NCBI RefSeq assembly: GCF_963678635.1 | Contig: NC_087062.1 | Location: forward strand, 14,430,670 to 14,494,669 | Length of the DNA: 64,000 bases | Reading direction: 5' to 3' | From: Symsagittifera roscoffensis | Lineage: Eukaryota; Xenacoelomorpha; Acoela; Convolutidae | Part shown: piece by piece, positions 31,981 to 43,300 of the stretch | Position numbering within the stretch: the first letter of the stretch is position 1 | Layout of the letters: every line of letters starts with the position of its first letter | Translations under genes and position numbers: made by a program | The notes under the pieces: model-generated | Databases searched by the model: none | Told to the model about the DNA's origin: nothing | What the model saw: only the letters and a program-made list of their open reading frames with translations

Positions 31981-33194
31981 TTTTGGCTTGTGGACAAAAT
32001 CAAAAACTGGTGCAGATTGATTGAATCAAAACTGTAGCTGATATTTTAGATCGAAGCCAAGAAACTGATTGTTGAACAGAAAACAGCAAAAATTATTTGA
32101 TCCAAATTGATAGTACAAAAATTAAACACATTTTTAATTAACTCAATTTTTTTGCTTTAAATTATTCTCAATCAGCTGTGAAGGTGCAATTCAGCAACTG
32201 GCCCCCTTTTGGACAATCTTGAAGAGTTTCCAGATGCATACGAAACGTTTCTTTCTTAATTACTGCAGTTATTTTCATTAGTTTTGTGAACGAAGTGCTA
32301 ACGTAATTAAATTTGCAAATCTGACCGTCAAAATCTACACCTTTTGTACGCTTAACTAAAAGGAGGGCTCTTGAGGCGGTAGCACCTTGAAGCTGCCAAT
32401 CAAATAGAAATGATAATCAACACCTTTTGAGTATATGCAAACTATAAATTTTGTTCCAACTATAAGAACACTTCATGTATAACAAAAACTGTTACTGCGG
32501 TTAATTTACCCGCGATATAATTAATCCGCGTAAAAAGAAAAAAATTTGAACTACTTGGCTTTGGGTACATTTATAAGCAAATGCTGATACGCAAAGTCAA
32601 ATTCCTAATCTAATTTTTCACTTCATAATTAATTCTCATTGACCTTTTTTTCATGTAGACATTCATGTCAAAAATAATTACAACGACAAAAGAAAAACGT
32701 GAGTTAGGGATTAAAATTTTTTGCAGTGCTTGTGGACAGAATTTCTTGAAAAAGTTCACAGACCTGGATTAGGTGAAGAAGAAACTTCTGAGTTATTGTT
32801 TTCATCAGTTTTATAAAAAAAAAGTGCTAACGTAAATTATATTTTCATTTCTAAGCATCACAAGCTAATCAAAAGCAAAATTGAAATGAGGGCTTTTGAG
32901 GTGTTCATTTTATTATTGAGAGAATTTCTATCAAAAAAAAGTGCTATCCAGCAGCTATACAGTAAAATCAAGTTGTTAAATTTGTTCACACAAATAAAGC
33001 TCTTCAACTGAAATAAAACGGTCACCGGTTGTATTTAGTTGGCCCTCAACCGAGAGAGAAATCCTGCTCCGCCTTGCTCTGAACTTTAGAAGAATGCTGG
33101 TGGCTCAAGTAACACTCCTCTTTCGAGTTCCCCAACTTTCCCAGCACTGAAATTTGCCCGTTTTTGATTCACCCTTGCCCGTTTTTTGCTTTCG
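31981..33194. other. Upstream region of the NIDO gene: no gene seen
   Basis: AT-rich sequence between the start codon and the NIDO pseudogene. The promoter must lie here, but no confident TATA box or start element was seen. Confidence 0.5.
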
Positions 33195-34168
33195 TCATGA
33201 AGTTAGATTCTGGCACAAAGAAAATGGTCGTTTTCACTTGCGAAATTGATCTTCGAGTAGTCAAAAATCGCAAAGCACCTTGTAGTGAAGTCTGCAATGA
33301 AGTCTCCTCCAATCAGATTTTTGGCTATGGCAAACCTGTCTTCAGCTTTCATTGTTCGGAAGAAAATGTTACCAGCTAGGTGCGGGTACTTGGTTTGGTC
33401 GATTCCAATCACTTGTAGGGTTATTTCGGCGTCGAATTTCATGTTCTAATTTGACACAGGGATGGGAGGGTGGTATAGTAATTCTACGAATATACCAGCT
33501 TGTATATCTCTGGCCTGTAATCTGAGTCCGGCAGCGGCAGTTGAAGGCTAAACTGCAGTGTTGAATTGAATTTGAATTTGATGCAGACGAAATTTTGACA
33601 CACATCATTTTGATCAAACAGGTTAAATAAATCTACATCAGGACTGCTATACAGGTAATTCAACCTTTCGAGTAGCATTCCTTTAGGTTACCTAGAAACA
33701 AACGGTAGGGCACTGAAATTAGGAGTTACCGATGGTAAAACAGCGAAAACATACTTTCATTGTCTATTATGTAAAGCCTACTGAATTTTTTAAAGAAAGA
33801 CTTGAACCCAACTTCAGTCATTACGTTAAGGTTATTAGGGATTATTTTGTTGTCAATCAAAAAACTATACGCATTGATGACTATCAAAGAAACAGAGTTT
33901 TTCATTTTCGTAGTCCTAAGAGCTGGCAAAATTAACAAACCCTTAGATTTAGATCGCGTTTTCATGGTTGAAGATTTATCTCTAATCAAGAATTTCAAAG
34001 GTGACTCATTTCTTAGTTGTCGAAAGGTTTCATAAAAAATCTGAATAAAAAAAATCAAAAACGGTGTGAATATTATATTCGATGAACACGTTCGTAATAT
34101 GTTTGTATTTACGTTTAAAAAATATAGTCCTCAAAATCTTTTTCTGTACTAAATAAATTTTATCCATA

Positions 34169-35203
34169 TTACTTTTTGCGCCACACCCATGAGTCCCATG
34201 CTATGAGTCCGTAAGACATAATTGGAATTATATAAGAAAAATAGAAACGTAAAAGATGATATTTATAAAAACAAGTTCGTGCACGGTACATGATTCCGTT
34301 AAACTTCCTTAGCTTAGTACACACACTTTCAATTTGATCACTGAAATCAAGCAAGACTCCAAGATATTTGAAGTTGGTCGTGTAGTCCAATTTCTCACCA
34401 CCTAATTTGATCTCTTTCAATTCAATATGCTTCTTACCAAATTGCTGAAGTTTACACTTCGACGGATGCACAGTTAATTTATTGCTGCCACACCAGTCAT
34501 CTATACGCTTTACATCATCACAAAACTGTTCGGCAAAATTTGAATTTTTTGCCGAATTTAAAATTGTTGTGCCATCTGCGAAAAAGGCCACCTCACTAGT
34601 TCTAAGAAAATCGAGAAAATCATTAAAATATTAAAGAAAAAGGAGAGGTTCAAGTATTGACCCTTGGGGCACGCCACATTTAATTTCAAGCATTTTGGAT
34701 TGTTTTCCGTTTGTTTCAACATATTGATACCTTTTGGAGAGATAGTCTTTCAAAAGTAAATGAAACTTTCCTCGAAAACCCAATCGATCTAATTTATCTA
34801 GGAGTATAGCATGGTCAACTGTATCAAAAGCTTTTTTAAAATCAACATATAATGCTAAACCATAACATTTTTTGTCAACAGTCTTACGCATGAAATCTGT
34901 TATTTTAATAATAGCATGGACGCAAGAACGTTTTTTACGAAAACCATACTGCTGTTTTGCAAGTAACCCATACTTTTCAATGAAACAGATCATTCTATTA
35001 AAAATCATTTTTTCAAAAATTTTGCTAAATGAAGTTAGAAGACTTATGGAACGATAATTATTTGCATCCTTTTTAGAACCAGACTTATGCAGAGGAATAA
35101 CTTTAGCAATTTTTAAAAATTCTGGAAATACGCCTTCGTCTATACGAGTGTTGAAGCATTGAACCAAATAAGGACTGATGACTGGTGAGCACAATTTAAT
35201 CAT
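34169..35203 (-). pseudogene. LINE reverse transcriptase, interrupted
   Basis: PLHKSGSKKDANNYRSISLL, QQYGFRKKRSCVHA, ALYVDFKKAFDTVDHAIL (first catalytic Asp) and IKCGVPQGSILEPLLF, then after a stop at 34631 NDFLDF and VAFFADGTTI, where FADD has become FADG. The following segment, VKRIDDWCGSNKLTVHPSKC to FKYLGVLLDF, is the RT thumb. The Pro-Gln-Gly-Ser and Asp-x-x-x-Ala-Phe-Asp motifs are intact. Confidence 0.9.
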
Positions 35204-35710
35204 CTCATTGCTGAAACCATCATGACCACATGTTTTCTTGTTTTTAGAGCAAGTATAATGTTCTCAATTTCATTAACATCAGCAGGTCGAAAAATGCAAC
35301 TATTTAAGGCTCGACTTATACGAGGCAATGATTTAACCTCACATATGTTTGCTAATTTTGAGCCAATGTTAACAAAAAAATCATTAAGTTCGTCTGATGT
35401 CAATTCGATCTGATCCTTTCTTTTCTTTCCGCAAAAAGTGTTAAAAATTTGAAACATTTATTTGCTATCATTACATTTAGAAAAATGTTTATCGAAGTAA
35501 TGTCTTTTACTTTCCCTGACCCTTTTTTCACTTCGTTCAGTACTTTTTTTGTAATTTAACTGATTTTGTTCACTGGGGATCTTTACCATTTTTTAATGTA
35601 AGTAATCGCGATATCGGCGTAAATTTTTCAAACATCCATTCACTCAAGACGATTTTTTAATGACACGATAGTGTAATGGCGCAAAAACATCGAAACTATC
35701 AAGCATAGTT

Positions 35711-36530
35711 TCAGAAATTTATAAAAAGATTTTCATTGCACGTTGAACTGAACAATGGAAGTTTCTGCAGTTTGTGTTGTAATAAAAACAAAAAATTCAC
35801 AATTTTACTCGAATTTTTCAATTTTTCAATATTTTGCAATTGTAGCTTTTGCTGGTCTGTTACGGTTTGTTTGCTGTTAATTTCGACCTCGGTCAGAAGC
35901 GCATAATGGTCACTGACATTGCAACAAATTGTATTAACTTCAACCTTTGTTGGTGAAATGATATGATCGATACATGTTTTACTGTTTAAAGTTACTCTTG
36001 TTGCTTCACTATTTTGCACTTCCAGGTCAAAATCGGCTAATAAATCACGATAGGTTTTTTGTAGACTAGTTGCTCCTGAAGTAAGTATGTCAATGTTAAA
36101 ATCTCCCATGATGCATAGCTCTCCTTTCAACGATTCGAGTTCATTCAGCAGCATATCAAAATTTGACCAAAAATCAAGCAAATTTGTTGATGGTGCTCAA
36201 TAAATTAAACAAAAATTATATAAAATTGCGTTGTTATCAATAATGCTAATTACAAAGAGCTCCAGTGGATTATTAAAAACTCGTGTTTTGAAATCAAAAC
36301 CTTTCCGCACAAAAAAAAGCTAACCCCCCTCCTTTCTTATTTTTTTTTCTGTTTACATTTTCAATTTTTGAAAAGCCGTCAAAACTGTAGAGAATAGTTG
36401 GGTCATTGTCTGTAAGCCATGTTTCATAAAGCGCTAAAATCATTGGCACTTTAATTAGTGAAGCAACAAGTATCGAAAGTTAGTCATAATGGCTCCGCAT
36501 TGATCGAACATTCATAAAAAATACGTTTTC
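35711..36530 (-). pseudogene. LINE APE-type endonuclease, decayed
   Basis: The N-terminal NVRSMRSHYD and MILALYETWLTDNDPTI (E-T-W-L motif) are in a broken stretch at about 36400-36530. Frame 36181-35711 has GELCIMGDFNIDIL (GDFN motif), SKTCIDHIIS and VSDHYALLTEVE (SDH motif). The catalytic residues are preserved, but the frame is interrupted. Confidence 0.8.
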
Positions 36531-37158
36531 TTTTACCATTTTCCCTTCTATTTCGAGTGCTACTAGGTGAACCGTGAAACCAGAATAAGGCAAATCAAAA
36601 GAAACTAAAGTGGATTAGTTTGATATAGTGTCAACGCTTGGTAACGCAACACTACTATGCATAGTTTCCATGACGTCATTTTTATTCCCATGGTAGACTT
36701 GTTTAGCATCAGGAGAGTCCCTTTGTAAAGTTTGAACGTAATTGAATAACCCAACTGGATCAGATGTATATTGAGCAAGTTCAGTCATAAGTTGTTTATT
36801 GTCCAGATCTGGTGATATTTGTCGACCTCTTTTCAGAGAATCATCGCGAGTTTTTCCAAGAAGAGTGTTTCGTCCAGATTTGGTCATATTAAATTGCAGT
36901 AGAATTCATTCCCCGAGCATTCGATTTTAGAAGCAAAGGTTTTTTTCGCGCGAATATTTCATCAGCATCTTTTTCATCTATAAGATTATGTCTGCGGAAA
37001 CCACCATTATCATTTGCAATAAGAACTTGGAGGATACAGTTATACGTCATAGTATACATTTCCAGCCCTCTAGAGTAGTCAAATAAATCAGAGTCTCGTT
37101 TTTGTCAGCCGTTCCGTAATATATACAGGTTCTTTATTCACCGGGATTAATACATTTT

Positions 37159-37563
37159 TTAAAAATTTTTTCCTCCCGTAAACTCTTTTTTTTTTGTTTC
37201 AAAATACACAAATCTTACAATCACAGACGTTTTCTGGTTCCTACTCACGATACCCAGGGGATGACACGCCTTCAAGTCGTAATCCGATACATCAAGTCCC
37301 AAAATATTGTTGAATAAATCCAGTACATCCCGAATAATGTTTCCATGAAGCATTGGTAAGTTTTGAATTATAACGCAGTCTTTAGACGAATATCTCTCCA
37401 ATTCGTTAACTTTAACTTCAAGATAATTCACACAATTTGATAGGTTCCTAATTTCAGAGTCTTTTCCCTGCAGGCAAATAACCAGGCTTTCAAATAAGTC
37501 CTTTGTTTTAGAATCAAGGGAATCTTTTACCGTTTCAAACTTTGAAATAAATTCAGACATCAT
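37159..37563 (-). CDS. LINE ORF1-like protein remnant
   Basis: 134 residues: a helical, Lys/Glu/Asp-rich N-terminus (SKFETVKDSLDSKTKDLFES) with a coiled coil (SNCVNYLEVKVNELERYS), then CVIIQNLPMLHGNII and TSVIVRFVYFETKKKEF, which resemble the RRM-like strands of LINE ORF1 proteins (R-x-x-C-V-I-I-x-N-L-P). It ends in a degraded frame. A related small frame with a basic N-terminus lies at 36887-36615. Confidence 0.6.
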   Translation of the reverse strand: MMSEFISKFETVKDSLDSKTKDLFESLVICLQGKDSEIRNLSNCVNYLEVKVNELERYSSKDCVIIQNLPMLHGNIIRDVLDLFNNILGLDVSDYDLKACHPLGIVSRNQKTSVIVRFVYFETKKKEFTGGKNF

Positions 37564-38230
37564 TTTTAACTTTTCAATTTTTTGTGTTGGTTGAAAGCGT
37601 AAGCGAGAAAATTAGAACCGACTGTTCATTGAATTCGATTGCGCTTTTTTTAGGGCTGTCGGTCGGGCTGTCGGTCGAATAAATGTAGAATCTGCAGGCT
37701 TTCTCCATGTCGTAGTTAAAGGGACTTGCGTAGTAGAATCTATACTGATCGCGTCCAAAAGAGTCATCGGTTTCGATGTCTGTCAGAGCAAAGGAGATTA
37801 GACTGTAGCTGTCATCCTCCACGTCCTCGGGGTAATTTTTGTAGGAGTCCCCACTCAAATTCAGGGTCCCATCGACACACACATGCGCATAACAAACATC
37901 TTTTGTCTTCAATTTGAAGCACCTAACAATTTGTTCTAAGCTATTTTAATCTCTTGCCTCTAATTTAAACAATATTTGAATTTTGGAATGCATAGTTGAA
38001 TTCGGTAGAAATAAATACTATTTTTTGTTCGCTTTATACAAATTATATCAGCTAGATGATTTTTTCAACCTGCTGATGACTTAAAGTGATAATAGCAGTA
38101 GACCTTCCGTCGAAGTGAAACGCCCGGTCGGAACAATCGTCATCTGCTTTCTCGTGAACGAATCGCCCTCTTTTGGTGCTATTTTGAACAAGAACGATTC
38201 TTCTTTGTATTGAGTCTGAACAGAGTAGTT

Positions 38231-39837
38231 CCAAAGCGATTAAATTTAACAGAAATGGCCCGAAGATTTGAGCACAAGCTCTATTTTTTCTCTCCTTTGG
38301 CTGAAGAAAATCAGAATTATTTAACCTGCAAGAAAAAAAAACAACTAAAACCTTATTATGACCAAAAATTATGACCAATAATTACAAAAATCAATTTAAA
38401 AGAGCTGCTTTAAAACGTCCATCAAAACTGTTAGCATTACTTGGTCTCTGACTTTTTCGTTAATTTGAAAAAATAAAACTGGCCGATTAAAAATTTTTTG
38501 ATTTGCACTTAAATAAAATCGGTGCAAACAGTTATTTTCATCTCACTGAAATGGTAAGAGCTGATGTGCTAAGAGCTACTGCGGCTGACACCAATTTGTG
38601 CTCCAAACTTAAATTCGGCTGTCGGATTTCCGGAAACTATTGCCGGAAAACGCTGCTATGGGATCTTTTGACAGTTATATCAAAAATTGTTTTCCGAAAC
38701 ACGATAACCAGGGGCGGATTTAGGGGGCTGGGGTCGGACGCTTTTTTTCCCTCAAGGATTCGACCCTCTGCCGACCCAAAGGGTCCCCCTTTGTACTATT
38801 TTGAGATATCCATTTTTGGTGAGGAGCCCAAAATTTTCTAAAGGCGTCTTCGGCGCCTATATATACAAATTTTGATGGGGGAGCGCGCGCCAAAAAACGC
38901 AATTTTAAAGAGTTCCTAAAAACTCCTTTTTTGGCCGGTTGTTTCCAAAATTTAGCCTGCGGTGCAGAATATTTGTCCAAAACAGGGTCATTTTGTGCCT
39001 TGGGAGAGATCGGAAAATAAATTTGGTCAACCTAAAAATAAGGTGGACAAAATTTTCGAAAATCCGCCCCCCCCTCCCCGATAGCATTGCTTAAAGTTAT
39101 CTTCTTCGCCGTTCCATGGCGTGTCAGCTGGGCCTAGGTGAAAATCAGAGCTCAGCTTATAGTTAAAATTAAGGGTTCAAGATGCATCATCACTAATGTT
39201 GAGTTAGAAAGTATTTCCAAAAAAACCTGCGCCTGTGGACAATGGAGAATAAGTGAACAAAGAAGGCAGTTCTTTTTTCCTAAAATTGCGCCCAGTTTGG
39301 CAAAATAGGGTCTTTTATACTGTTTCGAGAGAGCTCTGAAACTAAAATTTGAGCGAACCAAGAATTCCAGGTTATTTTTTCTATGCGAAGGCCGTGAAAT
39401 GTCGACACTTGCAGGCAGCTCTGAAAACTTATCATTACTCCTTTTTTGAGTGGAATAGTCAAATTTTGACACAAACAGTTCAAAATGAGACAAATAGTTT
39501 GAACTAAATCCTTTTTGCGATTGGAAAACAAGTTGCGGAAGTTGCTCCAAGCAAAATTCGATTTTCTAATTAGTGATTTTTGAAAGAATGTTTGTATGAT
39601 CAGAAAGGTATTGAGACTTTAGAATGATTTTAAAAATATAAATGCTACATTTGATTACTTTTTGTAAGGTTATGAGGATTTTGAAATTCTCGCAATGAGT
39701 TTTCAACGCTAATTATTGATTAAAATTGAGCTTAGATCCATTTTAATCCAAAAAAAAATCAATTTTAATTTTGCATCATTTTCTGCCTTTCTCGAGGCCT
39801 ACTCAGTTTCTAAGCCTACTAATATCATATATGTTTT
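38231..39837. other. Intergenic stretch around a MITE: no gene seen
   Basis: Contains the family A MITE at 38709-39083. The rest is AT-rich, with an unassigned frame at 39152-39550 that shows no domain. Confidence 0.5.
38709..39083 (+). mobile_element. hAT-type MITE (family A), nearly complete copy
   Basis: It starts CAGGGGCGGATTTAGG and keeps every internal block of the family (GATTCGACCCTCTGCCGACC, TTGAGATATCC, GGCGTCTTCGGCGCC, GGGGGAGCGCGCGCC). The right terminus is degraded and ends in AATCCGCCCCCCCC. Confidence 0.85.
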
Positions 39838-42412
39838 TCATAAGTCAACAAGATACCTTCATGAGTCAACAAGACTGTCATGATTCAACAACGAACATTT
39901 ATGAGTCAACACGATGCCTTCAATAGTCAGCAATATACCTTCAAGAATCAACTAGACACAATCATGAAATAACTAGACACAATCATGAATCAAAAAGATA
40001 GTTTCATGAGTCAACAAGTTACATTCGTGAGTCAACAAGATACCTCCATGAGTCAACAAAATACCTTAATGATTCAACAAGGTAAACTCATGAGTCGTCA
40101 AGGGACCTTCAAGAGTCAGCAAGAAACATTCATGAGTCAACAAGATACATTCATGAGTCAAAAAGAAATCTTCAAGAATCAACAAAGCACATTCATGAAA
40201 CAACAAAACACATTCATGAATGAATAACGTACCTTCATGAGTCAACAAGATACCTTCAAGATTCAACAAGATACCTTCATGAATCAACAAGATACATTCA
40301 AGAGTCGAAAAGATACCATCATGAGTCAACAAGATACCATCATGACTCGACAAGAAACATTCAAGAGTCAAAATGATGACTTCATGAGTCAACAAAACAC
40401 CTTCATGACTCAACAAGATACATACATAAGTCAACAAGATACCTTCAAGAGTCAGCAAGAAACATTCATGAGTCAACAAGATACATTCATGAGTCAAAAA
40501 GAAATCTTCAAGAATCAACAAAGCACATTCATGAAACAACAAAACACATTCATGAATGAATAACGTACCTTCATGAGTCAACAAGATACCTTCAAGATTC
40601 AACAAGATACCTTCATGAATCAACAAGATACATTCAAGAGTCGAAAAGATACCATCATGAGTCAACAAGATACCATCATGACTCGACAAGAAACATTCAA
40701 GAGTCAAAATGATGACTTCATGAGTCAACAAAACACCTTCATGACTCAACAAGATACATACATAAGTCAACAAGATACCCTCAAGAGTCAGTAAGATACC
40801 TTCAAAAGTCAACAAGACGACTTCATGAATCAAAAATTGGCTTTAATGTGTCAACAAGTTACATTCAAGAGTCAGAAAGATACCTTCATGAATCAATAAG
40901 ATACCTTCATGATTAAACAAAAAACCTTCACGAGTCCACAAGATACATTCGTGAGTCAACAAGATACCTTCATGAGTCAACAAGACACATTCATGAATCA
41001 AAAAGATGCCTTAATGAGTCAAAAAGTTACAATCAAGAGTCAGCAAGATATTTTCATGAGTCAACAAGGTACCTTCATGAGTCAACAAGATACATTCATT
41101 AGTCAACAAGATACCTTCATGAGTCAACAAGATACCATCATGACTCGACAAGAAACATTCAAGAGTCAAAATGATGACTTCATGAGTCAACAAAACACCT
41201 TCTTGACTCAACAAGATACATACATAAGTCAACAAGATACCCTCAAAAGTCAGTAAGATACCTTCAAAAGTCAACAAGACGACTTCATGAATCAAAAATT
41301 GGCTTTAATGTGTCAACAAGTTACATTCAAGAGTCAGAAAGATACCTTCATGAATCAATAAGATACCTTCATGGTTAAACAAAAAATCTTCACGAGTCAA
41401 CAAGACCTTCATGAGTCAACAAGACACATTCATGAATCAAAAAGATGCCTTAATGAGTCAAAAAGTTACAATCAAGAGTCAGCAAGATACTTTCATGAGT
41501 CAACAAGGTACCTTCATGAGTCAACAAGATACATTCATTAGTCAACAAGATACCTTCATGAGTCAACAAGATATATTCATTAGCCAACAAGATACCTTCA
41601 TGAGTCATCGAGATAACTTCATGAGTCAACAAGATACATTCGTGAGTCAACAAGATACCTTCATGAGTCAACAAGACACATTCATGAATCAAAAAGATGC
41701 CTTAATGAGTCAAAAAGTTACAATCAAGAGTCAGCAAGATATTTTCATGAGTCAACAAGGTACCTTCATGAGTCAACAAGATACATTCATTAGTCAACAA
41801 GATACCTTCATGAGTCAACAAGATACCATCATGACTCGACAAGAAACATTCAAGAGTCAAAATGATGACTTCATGAGTCAACAAAACACCTTCTTGACTC
41901 AACAAGATACATACATAAGTCAACAAGATACCCTCAAAAGTCAGTAAGATACCTTCAAAAGTCAACAAGACGACTTCATGAATCAAAAATTGGCTTTAAT
42001 GTGTCAACAAGTTACATTCAAGAGTCAGAAAGATACCTTCATGAATCAATAAGATACCTTCATGGTTAAACAAAAAATCTTCACGAGTCAACAAGACCTT
42101 CATGAGTCAACAAGACACATTCATGAATCAAAAAGATGCCTTAATGAGTCAAAAAGTTACAATCAAGAGTCAGCAAGATACTTTCATGAGTCAACAAGGT
42201 ACCTTCATGAGTCAACAAGATATATTCATTAGCCAACAAGATACTTTCATGAGTCATCGAGATAACTTCATGAGTCAACAAGACACATTCATGAGTCAAC
42301 AAGACACATTCATGAGTCAACAAGAAAAATTTATTTAAAAAAAACAAGATACCTTCATGATTCAACAAGATACCTGCAAGAGTCAGCAAGAAAAATTCAT
42401 TTGTCAAAAAGT
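39838..42412 (+). repeat. 21-bp minisatellite with higher-order repeats
   Basis: About 120 units of ATGAGTCAACAAGATACCTTC with few length changes. The common first half ATGAGTCAAC holds TGAGTCA (in some units TGACTCA), the AP-1/bZIP consensus. Higher-order copies occur with a 336-bp period (16 units; for example 40111-40446 and 40447-40782) and a 691-bp period (41011 and 41702; 41411 and 42102). Because 21 is a multiple of three, long frames are open on both strands (MSQQDTF on plus, LTHEGIL on minus). They have no signal peptide or domain and are broken by occasional indels, so they are not taken as genes. Confidence 0.95.
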
Positions 42413-43300
42413 TGTTTGAGTATTCGTTTCAAATGGTTATAGTCAATGGAATCAAAAGTTTTCGAGAGATCCATTAATGAGCAAGAAAAAATTTGTTGGT
42501 ATCAATCGATTTTGTAAAAGCTTCCGTGCTAATAAAAAAATAGCAGCAATTGCTGAGTATGATGTTTTAAGGCCAAATTGAGTGTTGCTAAAAGTTTTTC
42601 AGATAAAAGTTAGTAATAAGTTTGTAATAAGATAGTAATCAGTTATTAAGATAGGAATGTAGTTTTCAGGTACTTCAGGATCATCTTTTTCTACATTGGC
42701 GTGACAATTAATTTTTCAACTTGTGTAGAAAAATATTGTTTTTCAGGTATTCTTTGAAAAGAAAAGTAATATGAGTGTAGATTTCCTTGCAACCATCATT
42801 ACGAGGTTTTTCCTTGCAACCATTACGGTTTTTTTTGCATTGAGTGTGATGAGTTCGTTTTTACAAAAGTAGTAAATCTGAACGAGAATGTAGTATAGTT
42901 ATAAAGTTTTTTTTTGTGGCTCAGCAGTAAGACAGCTTTTGATGTCTTTTTCATAGAAACAACCTAGTGTTGAAAAATTATAGTTGGAGAGATTTGCCAT
43001 TTTGAACTAATTGTTACTATTTTTCCGAAAGATTTCTTCGAACTAAAGTTTTTTCGGAGTCTCTTGTGTCGTAAATATTGTTCCATTTTTCATATTTGGT
43101 TTTGTGGTTGACTATTTATCATCTTGTAAGATCTTGTAAGTTCACTTTTGGTTTATCATTGCGTAAGAAAATTGTATTTAGTGAAGTTTTTTAATTTTTG
43201 CAAATAATTTTTGATTGAAATTGTTGAAAAATGTTTCTGGGTTATTTTGCTGGTAGAAGCTTACCCATTTAGTTTTTGACAGATTTGATTTGCGTAAAGA
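42412..43300 (-). mobile_element. Second non-LTR reverse-transcriptase relic, cut by the minisatellite
   Basis: Read on the minus strand across three frames: KKDDPEVPENYIPIL (about 42690, for KKGDP...NYRPISLL), TQFGLKTSYSAIAAIFLLA (about 42580, for Q.GFR...S...A) and LMDLSKTFDSIDYNHLK (about 42470, catalytic Asp block). The similarity stops exactly where the 21-bp array starts. Lys/Asn-rich sequence up to about 43300 may be the decayed region between endonuclease and RT. Confidence 0.75.

Larger units (their letters stand above)
33726..37600 (-). mobile_element. Nearly full-length decayed non-LTR retrotransposon (CR1/Jockey-like)
   Basis: On the minus strand: an ORF1 remnant with coiled coil (37563-37159), an APE endonuclease (about 36530-35711), RT (35203-34169) and a C-terminal segment (34058-33726). 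The APE-RT arrangement and LLTSFSKIFEKMIFNRM wording point to the CR1/Jockey group. In-frame stops and an altered FADD box (FFADGT) show that it is inactive. It has split the NIDO pseudogene. Exact ends and target duplication could not be fixed. Confidence 0.85.
33195..38230 (-). pseudogene. Broken paralogue of the NIDO exon, split by a LINE
   Basis: Three blocks match exon 1 of the working gene in the same order. At about 38230-38104: YKEESFLFKIAPKEGD, then after a frameshift EKADDDCSDRAFHFDG. At 37922-37620: CFKLKTKDVCYAHVCVDGTLN and the following strands. At about 33690-33195: DYRPEIYKLVY, then QTKYPHLAGNIFFRTMKAE and KNLIGGDF. The last block lacks about 40 residues that the intact gene has between GGDF and CYAIFDY. 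Blocks 1 and 2 join through a 181-bp intron (38103-37923). Blocks 2 and 3 are separated by an inserted non-LTR element. Frameshifts, stops, a deletion and the insertion make this a clear pseudogene from a local gene duplication. Confidence 0.85.

Noticed and set aside
30820-32037. Plus-strand frames of about 160 residues
   Set aside because: They run through the TG microsatellite or antisense to the NIDO exon and show no domain.
39152-39550. 132-residue minus-strand frame as a gene
   Set aside because: No domain, no splice context, and another overlapping frame of similar length.
39985-42407. Long MSQQDTF and THEGILL open frames as real proteins
   Set aside because: They follow from a 21-bp unit being a multiple of three, are open on both strands, have no domain or signal, and are broken by indels.
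39838-42412. CRISPR array
   Set aside because: The repeats are contiguous 21-bp units without unique spacers, in a eukaryotic genome.
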